DNA of 18,676 nt from Alphaproteobacteria bacterium (GCA_028866355.1 JAGWIH010000012.1:1-18676); one strand, 5' to 3'. Shown: positions 1 through 7,582, counted from the first letter of the stretch. Numbers and translations: made by a program. The notes: generated by a model from the letters alone, not told the origin.

Positions 1-98
1 TCGGGAAACCAGATCGGCGCGGCGGCGATATGCGCCTGCAATTCCGGCGACACGGTGCCGGCGGTCGCGATCAGCCGCCGATGCAGTTCAGGGTCCAT
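1..98 (-). CDS. Start of an unidentified gene, cut by the window edge
   Basis: An open frame begins at an ATG at position 98 on the minus strand and runs off the window after 32 codons without a stop. It begins MDPELHRRLI and contains AAPIWFP. The start lies 11 bp inside the end of the acyltransferase gene upstream, a coupling like the one between the two genes before it, which supports a real third gene in this operon. Too little is visible to assign a family. This is an inference from position and an open frame only. Confidence 0.4.
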   Translation of the reverse strand, partial: MDPELHRRLIATAGTVSPELQAHIAAAPIWFP

Positions 99-1248
99 CG
101 CCTTCCCGTCGAAACGGCGACAGGCTCTGCTCCAGCTCCTCCATCTCGTTCTCCACCGCCACGGTTTCGCGTCGGAGAAAATCCGCCACCGCGCGGCGGA
201 AGCCGGGGTCGCGGATCCAATGGGCGCTGTAGGTCGGTTGCGGCAGATAGCCGCGCTGGAGCTTGTGCGGGCCCTGCGCGCCGGCTTCGACGCGCTTCAA
301 GCCGCGGGCGATCGCGAAGTCGATGGCGCGGTAATAGCACGCCTCGAAATGCAGGAAGGGAAAGTTGCCGATGCAGCCCCAGTTGCGGCCGTAAAGCGTG
401 TCCGATCCGATCAGGTTGAGCGCGCCGGCGACGTAGCGACCGTTGTGCTTCGCCATCACCAGCAGGATGCGGTCCGCCATGCGTTCGCCCAAGAGGTCGA
501 AAAATTCGCGCGTCAGATAGGGCGCGCCCCATTTCCGGTCCGAGGTCGAGGTATAGAACCGGAAGAACGCATCCCAATGATGTGGCTTCAAGTCGCCGCC
601 GGAGAGCAGTTCGATGCGGACCGCCGCGTTGGCGTCGCGCCGCTCGCGCTTGATCTGCTTGCGCTTGCGCGCGTTGAGCGCGCCAAGGAAATCGTCGAAG
701 CTACGATAGCCCTGATTTTCCCAATGGAACTGACGGCCGACGCGCCGAAGAAAACCCGCGTTGACGAGCGCGTCGCATTCGGCGCGCGTCGGGAAGGTGA
801 TGTGCAGCGACGACACCTCCGTCCGTTTCGCTACTTCGATCAGGCCGGCGATCAACAGGCGCATCGCCTCGCCGCCGGCTTCGGGTTGCAGCAACAACCG
901 CGGTCCCGGCACCGGCGTGAACGGCACCGCGACCTGTAATTTGGGATAATAGCGGCCGCCGGCGCGTTCGTAGGCGTCCGCCCAGCCGTGGTCGAACACG
1001 TATTCGCCATAGGAGTGGCTTTTGACGTAGAGCGGCGCCGCGCCGATCAGCTTCCCGCTGGAATCCTCGAGCAACAGATGCTGCGGCAGCCAGCCCGTTT
1101 CCGCGGTGGCCGAGCCCGATTCCTCGAGCGCCTGAAGGAAGGTGTGCGTAACGAATGGATGGTCGCCGGCACACGCATCCCAGGCGGCGGCCGGCACAGT
1201 CGCGAGGCGATCGACCACGCGCAGCGTCAGCCGATCAGCGCCGTCCAT
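88..1248 (-). CDS. FemAB-like / DUF482 GNAT-fold N-acyltransferase
   Basis: This encodes a 386-residue protein of the DUF482 family (peptidoglycan-biosynthesis-like, FemAB-related acyltransferases of the GNAT superfamily). The clearest signature is the segment EAGAQGPHKLQRGYLP followed by TYSAHWI at about residues 321-345, which is characteristic of this family. A basic helix (ARKRKQIKRERRD, about 193-205) resembles the lysine/arginine-rich helix of Fem-type enzymes. The substrate is unknown; family members are thought to transfer an acyl or aminoacyl group. The ATG at 1248 shares one base with the RidA stop codon (TGATG), so the two are probably translationally coupled. An in-frame extension upstream of this ATG only shadows the RidA gene, so I reject it. 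The family is secure, the reaction is not. Confidence 0.85.
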   Translation of the reverse strand: MDGADRLTLRVVDRLATVPAAAWDACAGDHPFVTHTFLQALEESGSATAETGWLPQHLLLEDSSGKLIGAAPLYVKSHSYGEYVFDHGWADAYERAGGRYYPKLQVAVPFTPVPGPRLLLQPEAGGEAMRLLIAGLIEVAKRTEVSSLHITFPTRAECDALVNAGFLRRVGRQFHWENQGYRSFDDFLGALNARKRKQIKRERRDANAAVRIELLSGGDLKPHHWDAFFRFYTSTSDRKWGAPYLTREFFDLLGERMADRILLVMAKHNGRYVAGALNLIGSDTLYGRNWGCIGNFPFLHFEACYYRAIDFAIARGLKRVEAGAQGPHKLQRGYLPQPTYSAHWIRDPGFRRAVADFLRRETVAVENEMEELEQSLSPFRREGDGP

Positions 1249-1712
1249 CAGCCGACCTCGAACACCGCGTCGATCTCGACCGCGACGCCGCCGGGCAACG
1301 ACGCCACGCCGACCGCGACGCGCGAATGGCGGCCGGCGTCGCCCAGCACCTCGACGAACAGGTCGGAACAGCCGTTGATGACCTGGGGCTGCTGCACGAA
1401 GTCCGGCGCGCTGTTGACGAAGCCGTTGAGCCGGACGCAGCGGCGGATGCGGTCGAGGTCGCCAGCCGCAGCACGCGCCTGCGCCAGCAGATTGAGGCCG
1501 CAGAGGCGCGCCGCCTGCTGGCCATCTTCGAGCGCGATGCCGGCGCCGAGCTTGCCGATGAACTTGCGTTCGCCGTTCCATTGGCAGACCTGACCGGAAA
1601 CGAACAGCAAATCGCCGGCGCGCACATAAGGTACATAATTGGCGAGGGGCGCCGCCGCGTTCGGCAGCTCCAATTTTAGTTGTTTCAGTCGCGCTTCGAC
1701 TCGTCCGGCCAT
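1248..1712 (-). CDS. RidA family protein (YjgF/YER057c/UK114)
   Basis: This encodes a 154-residue RidA-family protein. Canonical members hydrolyse reactive enamine/imine intermediates made by PLP enzymes, but divergent members have other or unknown roles. Visible family features are LFVSGQV near the N-terminus and SRVAVGVASLPGGVAVEIDAVF near the C-terminus, containing the arginine that binds the carboxylate in active members. The length matches the longer subgroup (about 150 residues) rather than the roughly 128-residue RidA. I chose the ATG at 1712 because a GGGAG sits five bases upstream of it. An earlier in-frame ATG at 1751 has no ribosome site and would add 13 residues. The gene follows a terminator, so it probably heads its own operon with the acyltransferase. 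Confidence 0.85.
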   Translation of the reverse strand: MAGRVEARLKQLKLELPNAAAPLANYVPYVRAGDLLFVSGQVCQWNGERKFIGKLGAGIALEDGQQAARLCGLNLLAQARAAAGDLDRIRRCVRLNGFVNSAPDFVQQPQVINGCSDLFVEVLGDAGRHSRVAVGVASLPGGVAVEIDAVFEVG

Positions 1713-1768
1713 GGTCGCTCCCGCATTTGGCTGCTGGCGATTATCGGCCATTTGCCAGGCGGCAGACC

Positions 1769-1804
1769 AAAAAAATGCCGGCCATCGGGGAGCGATGGCC
1801 GGCA
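1769..1804 (-). terminator. Intrinsic terminator downstream of the thioesterase gene
   Basis: A perfect 12-bp stem (TGCCGGCCATCG at 1776-1787 paired with CGATGGCCGGCA at 1793-1804) has a 5-base loop. Read on the minus strand it is followed by seven Ts (As at 1769-1775 on the plus strand). This is a textbook rho-independent terminator, ending the thioesterase transcript about 100 bp past its stop and separating it from the ridA operon. Confidence 0.92.
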
Positions 1805-1902
1805 GTCAACTGCGCGTGGCTCCTCGCCGAAAGTGGGGGCGAGGGCACAAGGTGATAGGGCCGGCGGCGGCCGGATATCCCCGCGGACCGGCGATTTCTT
1901 GG

Positions 1903-2337
1903 CTAGCCGAGGCGGGTCCCGCCGCTGGCATCGGACAGGCTGGCTTTGACGGCGTCGGGCACCGGTTCGGGCTTGATGCCGCCATCCGCAAGACGGCGAG
2001 CCCAAATGCGCTTCTCGAAGCCCTCGACGGCGGCTTTACCGCCCTTCAGCACGCGGTGTTGGACGATGAAGCTGGTGCGGCCCCACTGGCTGATCCCACT
2101 TTCGATCGCGACGGCATCGTCGAAATGGCACGGCAGCAGGAACTTGGCGCCGGATTCGACCAGCGGAAAGCCGACGATGCCGTATTTGGCGCGGATCGCC
2201 GACGCGGACAGGCCGGTGCGCGCGAACAACTCGCCGGTGCTGGCGTCGAAGATGATGAAATATTGCGGATAAAAGACGATTCCGGCCGGGTCGCATTGCG
2301 CCCATTCGATGCGCAGGTCGCGGCGGTTAAGGAGCAT
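1903..2337 (-). CDS. Acyl-CoA thioesterase, 4-hydroxybenzoyl-CoA thioesterase-like (hotdog fold)
   Basis: This encodes a 144-residue hotdog-fold thioesterase predicted to hydrolyse an acyl-CoA thioester. The N-terminal stretch WAQCDPAGIVFYPQYF (about residues 12-27) matches the 4HBT/YbgC signature, with Asp16 in the place of the catalytic aspartate. Length is normal for the family. The physiological acyl group cannot be told from sequence, and no phenylacetate, benzoate or Tol-Pal genes lie beside it to guide a guess. The start codon lies only about 18 bases beyond the stem of the nrdJ terminator and has only a weak GAG as ribosome site. A strong terminator also follows it, so it looks like a single-gene unit whose promoter I cannot place. 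Confidence 0.85.
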   Translation of the reverse strand: MLLNRRDLRIEWAQCDPAGIVFYPQYFIIFDASTGELFARTGLSASAIRAKYGIVGFPLVESGAKFLLPCHFDDAVAIESGISQWGRTSFIVQHRVLKGGKAAVEGFEKRIWARRLADGGIKPEPVPDAVKASLSDASGGTRLG

Positions 2338-2349
2338 CGTAAATCTCGA

Positions 2350-2381
2350 AAAAGAGGGGGCGCGGTTTTAGCCGCGCCCCC
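2350..2381 (-). terminator. Intrinsic terminator of nrdJ
   Basis: A 10-bp GC-only stem (GGGGGCGCGG at 2356-2365 with CCGCGCCCCC at 2372-2381) has a 6-base loop. On the minus strand it is followed by TCTTTTT. It lies about 60 bp past the nrdJ stop codon and just before the thioesterase start. Confidence 0.9.
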
Positions 2382-2441
2382 CAATTTCTGCCTCAGTCAC
2401 GGTGCCGGCCGGGAGGCTGTAGCCGGAGGACCGCGTTGCGA

Positions 2442-5400
2442 TCAACTACAGCCGCTGGTGCCGCCGCAGGTATCGCATTTGAGGCAGGTGCCGTTACGGA
2501 CGAGGGTGAAGTTGCCGCATTCGCCGCAACTGTCACCCTCGTAACCCTTCATGCGTGCTGCCTTGATCTGCTCTAAACGGACATCCACTGTTTTAACCGG
2601 TTCGATCTCCATAGCGATGTCGTGTCCGACCGCGACATTACCGGCGGCGGGCATTTCGAGCGCACCGGCTTTCGCGGTCGTTGCTTGCGTGCCGCCTTGG
2701 ACAGCGGCGCCGCCCTGCAGCACGGTGAGCTTGTTGCGCACAAAGCCGGCCACGGCCGCCTTGCGCATCACCGCCGCCATGTCGGGCTTCGGGCCTTCCG
2801 GCAGGTTCGATTCCGCCGCACCCTTGCCGACGGTGTCGGGTGTGACGTCGGCTGGCTGAACATGCGCCAGATCGTTGCGGCCGAGATACGAGATCGCCAG
2901 CTCGCGGAAGATGTAGTCGATCAGCGACGTCGCCATCTTGATGGTGTCGTTGCCTTCGACGATGCCGGCAGGCTCGAAGCGCGTGAAGGTGAACGCCTCG
3001 ACGAACTCCTCCAGCGGCACGCCGTATTGCAGGCCGATTGAGAGCGCGATGGCGAAGTTGTTCATCAGCGAGCGGAAGGCCGAGCCTTCCTTGTGCATGT
3101 CGATAAACACTTCGGCGAGCTTGCCGTCCTCGTATTCGCCGGTGCGCAGATAGACCTTGTGGCCGCCGACGATGGCTTTCTGGGTATAGCCCTTGCGCCG
3201 TTGCGGCAGGCGGCGACGCTCGCTCTTTTGCGCGACGCGCTCGATCACGCGCTCGACAATACGCTCAGCCACAACGGGCACACGCTCCGCCGGTGTTTTT
3301 TCAGCGAGATCGGCGACCGCATCGTCGTCCTCGTCATCGTCGATCAGTGCGGATTGCAGCGGTTGCGAAAGCTTGGAGCCGTCGCGATAGAGCGCGTTCG
3401 CCTTGAGGCCGAGCTTCCAGGACAGCATGTAAGCGTCCTTGCATTGCTCGACCGACGCGTGGTTCGGCATGTTGATGGTCTTCGAGATTGCGCCGGAGAT
3501 GAACGGCTGCGCCGCCGCCATCATCCGGATGTGGCTCTCGACCGATAGCGACCGCTTGCCGATGCGGCCGCACGGATTGGCGCAGTCGAACACCGGCAGG
3601 TGCTCGACCTTGAGACCGGGCGCGCCTTCGAGCGTCATGGCGCCACAGCAATAGGTGTTCGCCTGCTCGATTTCAGCCTTGCTGAATCCCAAGGCCGACA
3701 GCATGTCGAACGAAACGTCGTTCATCTGCGCGTCGGTGAAGCCGAACGCCGCGCGGCAGAAATCTTCGCCCAACGTCCATTTGTTGAAGGCGAACTTGAT
3801 GTCGAACGCCGTCGCCAACTGGCTTTCCAGCGCCTCGATCGCGCTTTCGGTGAAGCCCTTGGCCTTGAGCGTAGTGTGGCCCAGCGCCGGCGCGTCCTTG
3901 AGCGTGCCGTGACCGACGGCGTAGCGCGTGATCGCTTCGATCTCAGCGCTCACGTAACCGAGTTTCGCAAGCGCCTCGGGCACGACGCGGTTGATGATGC
4001 GGAAATAGCCGCCGCCCGCCAGCTTCTTGAACTTGACCAGCGCGAAGTCCGGCTCGATGCCGGTGGTGTCGCAATCCATCACCAAGCCAATCGTGCCGGT
4101 CGGCGCGATGACGGTGGACTGCGCATTGCGGAAGCCGTGCAGCTCGCCGAGCTGCAACGCATGGTCCCACGCCTGACGCGCCGCCTGGACAAGGTTGCGG
4201 TCCTGGCAATTGACCGCGTCGAGCGGCACCGGCGGCACCGATAGGCTTTCGTAACCGCTGCGCTCGCCATGGGCGGCGCGGCGATGGTTGCGGATGACCC
4301 GCAGCATCGCCTGACGGTTTTTCGCGTAGCCGGGGAAGGGGCCGAGCTCGCCGGCCATTTCGGCCGAAGTCGCATAGGCGACGCCGGTCATCACCGCGCT
4401 GATGGCGGCGCAGAGCGCACGGCCTTCGTCGCAATCGTACGACAGGCCGGACGCCATCAGCAGGCCGCCGATATTGGCGTAGCCGAGGCCGAGCGTGCGG
4501 AACTCGTAGCTGAGCTTGGCGATCTCGCGTGACGGGAACTGCGCCATTAGCACCGAGATCTCGAGCGCGATGGTCCACAAACGCACCGCATGCTCGAACG
4601 AAGGCGTGTCGAACGCGCCGCTTTCGTGGCGGAACGTCATCAGGTTGAGCGACGCCAGATTGCACGCCGTGTCGTCGAGGAACATGTACTCGGAGCACGG
4701 ATTGGACGCGTTGATGCGGCCGGATTCCGGGCACGTGTGCCATTCGTTGATCGTGGTGTCGTATTGCAGGCCCGGATCGGCGCTTGCCCAGGCGGCATGG
4801 GCGATCTTGTCCCACAGCTCGCGTGCGTCGACGGCCTTGTGCAGCTTGCCATCGGTACGGCGGATCAACTCCCACTTGCCGCCTTTAAGCACGCGATCGA
4901 GGAAGTTGTTGGTGACGCGCACCGAATTGTTCGAGTTCTGACCGGCGACGGTGAGATAGGCCTCGCTGTCCCAGTCGGTGTCGTAAGTGCGGAAATCGAC
5001 GGTCTCGAAGCCCTGCTGCGCGAATTGGATGACGCGCTGGACGTAGTTCTCCGGGATCATCGCCTTGCGCGCCGCCTTGATTTCGCGCCGCAGCGCGAGG
5101 TTGCGGTTTGGGTCGAAGCGCGCGTCGCCGAGCGCCTTGGCCGCGGCGCCGTGGCACGCCGTCATGATGAGATTGAGGTGCTTCTGCGCCAGCTTCGAGC
5201 CGGCGACCAATGCGGCGACCTTCTGTTCCTCGACGACCTTCCAGTCGATATAGGCTTCGATGTCGGGATGGTCGATGTCGACCGTCACCATCTTGGCGGC
5301 GCGGCGCGTCGTGCCGCCCGACTTGATCGCGCCGGCGGCGCGGTCGCCGATCTTGAGGAAGCTCATCAGGCCGGACGAGCGGCCGCCGCCGGACAGCTTT

Positions 5401-6128
5401 TCACCGTCGCCGCGCAGCCGGGAGAAGTTCGAGCCGGTGCCCGAGCCATATTTGAACAACCGCGCCTCGCGCACCCACAGATCCATGATCCCGCCTTCGT
5501 TGACGAGATCGTCGGCGACCGACTGGATAAAGCAGGCGTGCGGCTGCGGATGCGCGTAAGCGCTCTTCGACGCGGTCAATTCGCCAGTCTTGTAATCGAC
5601 GTAATAGTGGCCCTGCGCCGGGCCATCGATGCCATAGGCCCAATGCAGGCCGGTGTTGAACCATTGCGGCGAATTCGGCGCCGCCATCTGGCGGCACAGC
5701 ATGAAGCACATCTCGTCGTAATAGGCGCGCGCGTCGGCTTCGCTGTCGAAATAGCCGCCCTTCCAGCCCCAATAGGTCCAAGTGCCCGCCAAGCGGTGAA
5801 ACACCTGCTTGGCACTGTGTTCGCCGTGGCTGCGTTCGGCGCTCGGCAATTTTTCGAGCGCTTTGTTGTCGGGCGCCGTGCACCAGAGCCAAGCGGGGAC
5901 GTCGGATTCCTCAACCGCCTTCAACCGGGTTGGCACGCCCGCCTTGCGGAAATATTTTTGTGCCAGGATGTCGCAGGCGACCTGGCTCCAATCCGCCGGC
6001 ACCTCGATGTCGGGCAAATAAAAAACCCGCGACCCGTCGGGGTTGCGGATTTCACTGGTGGCTGACTTGAAGGCGATCCCTTGGTACGGGTCTTGGCCGG
6101 CCGTGGTGAATCGACGGTCGATACGCAT
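2442..6128 (-). CDS. nrdJ: Vitamin B12-dependent (class II) ribonucleotide reductase
   Basis: This encodes a 1228-residue class II ribonucleotide reductase, which uses adenosylcobalamin to reduce ribonucleotides to deoxyribonucleotides in the cytoplasm with or without oxygen. The motif NPCSEY (about 476-481) carries the thiyl-radical cysteine Cys478. Cys489, eleven residues on (TACNLASLNL), and Cys199 (HACFIQ) fit the redox pair. The spacing matches the Thermotoga enzyme as I recall it (Cys322/Cys333, Cys134). APTGTIG at about 675-681 is the conserved phosphate-site segment. After an acidic patch (about 930-936) and a basic one (955-980) comes a typical alphaproteobacterial C-terminal region. 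It ends in a zinc ribbon with CGEC at 1201-1204 and CLKCDTC at 1215-1221. The start MRIDRRF is usual for this family and a GGGGGA lies eight bases upstream. A strong terminator follows. Being the only ribonucleotide reductase here, it may be the main dNTP source. Confidence 0.97.
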   Translation of the reverse strand: MRIDRRFTTAGQDPYQGIAFKSATSEIRNPDGSRVFYLPDIEVPADWSQVACDILAQKYFRKAGVPTRLKAVEESDVPAWLWCTAPDNKALEKLPSAERSHGEHSAKQVFHRLAGTWTYWGWKGGYFDSEADARAYYDEMCFMLCRQMAAPNSPQWFNTGLHWAYGIDGPAQGHYYVDYKTGELTASKSAYAHPQPHACFIQSVADDLVNEGGIMDLWVREARLFKYGSGTGSNFSRLRGDGEKLSGGGRSSGLMSFLKIGDRAAGAIKSGGTTRRAAKMVTVDIDHPDIEAYIDWKVVEEQKVAALVAGSKLAQKHLNLIMTACHGAAAKALGDARFDPNRNLALRREIKAARKAMIPENYVQRVIQFAQQGFETVDFRTYDTDWDSEAYLTVAGQNSNNSVRVTNNFLDRVLKGGKWELIRRTDGKLHKAVDARELWDKIAHAAWASADPGLQYDTTINEWHTCPESGRINASNPCSEYMFLDDTACNLASLNLMTFRHESGAFDTPSFEHAVRLWTIALEISVLMAQFPSREIAKLSYEFRTLGLGYANIGGLLMASGLSYDCDEGRALCAAISAVMTGVAYATSAEMAGELGPFPGYAKNRQAMLRVIRNHRRAAHGERSGYESLSVPPVPLDAVNCQDRNLVQAARQAWDHALQLGELHGFRNAQSTVIAPTGTIGLVMDCDTTGIEPDFALVKFKKLAGGGYFRIINRVVPEALAKLGYVSAEIEAITRYAVGHGTLKDAPALGHTTLKAKGFTESAIEALESQLATAFDIKFAFNKWTLGEDFCRAAFGFTDAQMNDVSFDMLSALGFSKAEIEQANTYCCGAMTLEGAPGLKVEHLPVFDCANPCGRIGKRSLSVESHIRMMAAAQPFISGAISKTINMPNHASVEQCKDAYMLSWKLGLKANALYRDGSKLSQPLQSALIDDDEDDDAVADLAEKTPAERVPVVAERIVERVIERVAQKSERRRLPQRRKGYTQKAIVGGHKVYLRTGEYEDGKLAEVFIDMHKEGSAFRSLMNNFAIALSIGLQYGVPLEEFVEAFTFTRFEPAGIVEGNDTIKMATSLIDYIFRELAISYLGRNDLAHVQPADVTPDTVGKGAAESNLPEGPKPDMAAVMRKAAVAGFVRNKLTVLQGGAAVQGGTQATTAKAGALEMPAAGNVAVGHDIAMEIEPVKTVDVRLEQIKAARMKGYEGDSCGECGNFTLVRNGTCLKCDTCGGTSGCS

Positions 6129-6176
6129 ATGCTACATCCCCCCGACGCCAACGTGACATTTCCCCCACGTCGCACG

Positions 6177-6192
6177 CCACAACATGTTGTGT
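6177..6192. promoter_or_regulatory. NrdR box A (closest to nrdJ)
   Basis: The 16-mer contains the perfect palindrome CACAACATGTTGTG (6178-6191) and agrees at 13 of 16 positions with the NrdR-box consensus acaCwAtATaTwGtgt as I recall it. NrdR is the ATP/dATP-sensing repressor of ribonucleotide reductase genes. The box lies about 50 bp upstream of the nrdJ start. Confidence 0.75.
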
Positions 6193-6207
6193 GACTAGCA
6201 AACGCAG

Positions 6208-6223
6208 AATCAAAATGTTGGCA
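6208..6223. promoter_or_regulatory. NrdR box B (weaker)
   Basis: The core CAAAATGTTG (6211-6220) fits the pattern CWANATNTWG shared by all four sites. Its centre is 31 bp from that of box A, the usual three-helical-turn spacing of paired NrdR boxes. The flanks match the consensus poorly (9 of 16 overall), so its assignment leans on spacing. Confidence 0.55.
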
Positions 6224-6240
6224 GAAGGGGCCCACCCGTT

Positions 6241-6256
6241 CAACTAGATTTTGTGT
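6241..6256. promoter_or_regulatory. NrdR-like box C, left arm of a 13-bp inverted repeat
   Basis: The site matches the NrdR consensus at 12 of 16 positions with core CTAGATTTTG (6244-6253). ACTAGATTTTGTG (6243-6255) is also the exact reverse complement of CACAAAATCTAGT (6272-6284) in box D. The box covers the predicted -10 element of nrdJ. The centre is 33 bp from box B. Confidence 0.6.
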
Positions 6257-6276
6257 CCGGCGCGCCTATGTCACAA
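6248..6276 (-). promoter_or_regulatory. Candidate nrdJ promoter
   Basis: On the minus strand TTGTGA (6276-6271) and CAAAAT (6253-6248) are separated by 17 bp, each matching the sigma-70 consensus at four of six positions. The transcription start would be near 6241, giving a leader of about 112 bases. The -35 lies in box D and the -10 in box C, so NrdR bound to both would block polymerase. This is a prediction from spacing and overlap, not a strong match. Confidence 0.4.
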
Positions 6277-6286
6277 AATCTAGTAG
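6271..6286. promoter_or_regulatory. NrdR-like box D, right arm of the 13-bp inverted repeat
   Basis: The core CAAAATCTAG (6274-6283) fits CWANATNTWG, and the full site matches the consensus at 11 of 16 positions. The centre is 30 bp from box C, and the box covers the predicted -35 element of nrdJ. The inverted repeat with box C is perfect over 13 bp with a 16-bp spacer. Confidence 0.6.
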
Positions 6287-6296
6287 GAGCAACGGC

Positions 6297-6305
6297 TTAT
6301 CCACA
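6297..6305 (+). promoter_or_regulatory. DnaA box
   Basis: TTATCCACA is a perfect match to the high-affinity DnaA box (TTATNCACA). It lies about 20 bp upstream of the predicted -35 of nrdJ. A near match on the other strand, TGTGTATTA at 6354-6362, differs at one position. DnaA is known to act at the nrdAB promoter in Escherichia coli; a similar role here is inference. A single perfect box with no cluster does not suggest a replication origin. Confidence 0.55.
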
Positions 6306-6624
6306 GGCGAAAAATCATGGCCACGAGCGTGATGTACGCCGCCGGCCTGAAAATGTGTATTACCAGCGTATTATGTGATATTCTTCAGATATAAAAGTAG
6401 ATAGTTTTGTCGTCAGTCAGGCGCCGTAATTTCGTGCGGCCAACGACGATTACGGCACGCCTCGATCACCGCAGCTTCAATCGCTTACGCCGTGAATTGC
6501 ATTTGCCGACCGGCCGCGTCGCGCGGCACGACGCGGTGGGGATCGCCGCGCCGCATGTCCATGGCCGCGCGGCCTGGACGCACACGCAGTGCGGTGCCAT
6601 AGTCGCGCGCGTTTCGGGACGACA
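6306..6624. other. Gene-free stretch between nrdJ and ndufA12
   Basis: I see no convincing gene here. Positions 6352-6412 are markedly A+T rich for this genome and include a TATAAA (6390-6395) that could be the -10 of a plus-strand promoter for ndufA12, but no good -35 lies upstream. An 8-bp inverted repeat GCCGTAAT / ATTACGGC (6423-6430 and 6449-6456) has an 18-base spacer. Open frames across 6407-6628 (plus, TTG start) and on the minus strand have no ribosome site and unconvincing composition. Confidence 0.5.
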
Positions 6625-7002
6625 ATGACCATCGGCACACGCATCTTCACCTGGCTCAAAGGCGAGCTCGTCGGCACTGACGTGCTCGGCAACCGCTATT
6701 ACCGCGAACGCGGCCATCGAACGCTGAAGCGCGGTGGCGGACGCGAGAGCCGCGAACGCCGCTGGGTGATCTATCAGGGCGACGAGGACGCGTCGCGCGT
6801 GCCGCCGGTCTGGCACGGCTGGTTGCACCATACGACCGACCAAGTGCCGGCCGACGCCAACAAGCCGATTTATCCCTGGCAGAAGCCGCATCAGCCGAAT
6901 TTGACCGGTACGCCGGCCGCCTATCGCCCGTCCGGTTCGGTGCTGAAAGGCGGGCCGCGCGCCCGCGCCACCGGCGACTACGAGCCCTGGACGCCGGGGT
7001 GA
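6625..7002 (+). CDS. NADH:ubiquinone oxidoreductase accessory subunit, NDUFA12/B17.2 type
   Basis: This encodes a 125-residue homologue of NDUFA12 (17.2 kDa), one of the few accessory subunits of respiratory complex I shared by mitochondria and Alphaproteobacteria. It is expected on the cytoplasmic peripheral arm. Family features are TWLKGELVGTDVLGNRYY near the N-terminus, RRWVIY, and PPVWHGWLHH around the middle, then a proline-rich tail with YRPSGS and YEPWTPG. I chose the ATG at 6625 because the protein then begins MTIGTRIFTWLKG, as family members do. A GGGA lies just upstream, and the 12 extra codons from the earlier ATG at 6589 look unlike the family. The core nuo operon is not in the window, which is usual. 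It heads the run leading to mlaD, 76 bp downstream. Confidence 0.93.
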   Translation: MTIGTRIFTWLKGELVGTDVLGNRYYRERGHRTLKRGGGRESRERRWVIYQGDEDASRVPPVWHGWLHHTTDQVPADANKPIYPWQKPHQPNLTGTPAAYRPSGSVLKGGPRARATGDYEPWTPG

Positions 7003-7078
7003 TGTTTCGACAAGCTGCGAAGCGATTCGGACCGCACCGATCATCCGGCCCAAGCAGCCTGCAAGGAGTCGAACCGCC

Positions 7079-7582
7079 ATGAACCGCAATGCTGTCGAGA
7101 CCATTATGGGCGCGGTCGTCCTGGTCGTGGCCGCCGTCTTCCTGTTCTTCGCCTATACGACGACGCAGGTGAATGCGACCGGCGGCACCCAATACACCGC
7201 CCAGTTCGATCGCGTCGATGGTTTGCGCGACGGCGGCGACGTCAAGATCAGCGGCATCAAGGTCGGCACGATCGAATCGCAATCGCTCGATCCGAAAACC
7301 TTCCTCGCAACCGTGACGATCAACATCGATCCGCGGATCAAGCTGCCAGAGGATTCGGTGGCGGTGATCACCTCGCCCGGATTGCTTGGCGACAATTTCC
7401 TGTCGATCGAGCCGGGTAACGACGACAAGAATATTGCGCCGGGCGGCCGCATCACCCACACCCAGGCCGCGATGAACCTTCAGTCGCTTATCGGCCAGGT
7501 GATCTACAACGCCGGCCAGAACAAAGGGCAGGGCGGCGGCGCAGCGCCGCAAGGCCAGGCGCCGAGCCCGCCGAAGCCATGA
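7079..7582 (+). CDS. mlaD: Outer-membrane lipid asymmetry maintenance protein MlaD (MCE domain)
   Basis: This encodes a 167-residue MlaD, the periplasmic substrate-binding hexamer subunit of the MlaFEDB phospholipid transporter, which moves phospholipids between the outer and inner membranes. One N-terminal membrane anchor spans about residues 8-27 (IMGAVVLVVAAVFLFF). The MCE domain follows at about 39-115, with the hallmark SPGLLGDNFLSIEPG. The tail is glycine, glutamine and proline rich. AAGGAG lies ten bases upstream of the ATG. The other mla genes (ABC transporter, MlaC) are absent here, as is common in Alphaproteobacteria, where mlaD sits beside ndufA12. Its stop overlaps the start of the methyltransferase gene (ATGA). 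Confidence 0.95.
   Translation: MNRNAVETIMGAVVLVVAAVFLFFAYTTTQVNATGGTQYTAQFDRVDGLRDGGDVKISGIKVGTIESQSLDPKTFLATVTINIDPRIKLPEDSVAVITSPGLLGDNFLSIEPGNDDKNIAPGGRITHTQAAMNLQSLIGQVIYNAGQNKGQGGGAAPQGQAPSPPKP

Noticed and set aside
55..939. Long plus-strand open frame
   Set aside because: It lies opposite the DUF482 acyltransferase, whose conserved motifs show the minus strand is coding. High GC content produces such shadows.
6129..6240. Cobalamin riboswitch before the B12-dependent nrdJ
   Set aside because: A riboswitch would be plausible for this gene, but I see no B12-box-like sequence (GCCACTG) or matching fold in the predicted leader of about 112 bases. The palindromes present fit NrdR sites better.
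6291..6420. Possible replication origin (DnaA box plus A+T-rich stretch)
   Set aside because: There is only one perfect box and one near match, no cluster, and no dnaA, dnaN, hemE or parAB neighbour.
6407..6628. 73-codon plus-strand frame before ndufA12
   Set aside because: It has a TTG start with no ribosome site, an Arg/His-rich composition typical of GC-rich non-coding sequence, and no recognisable motif.
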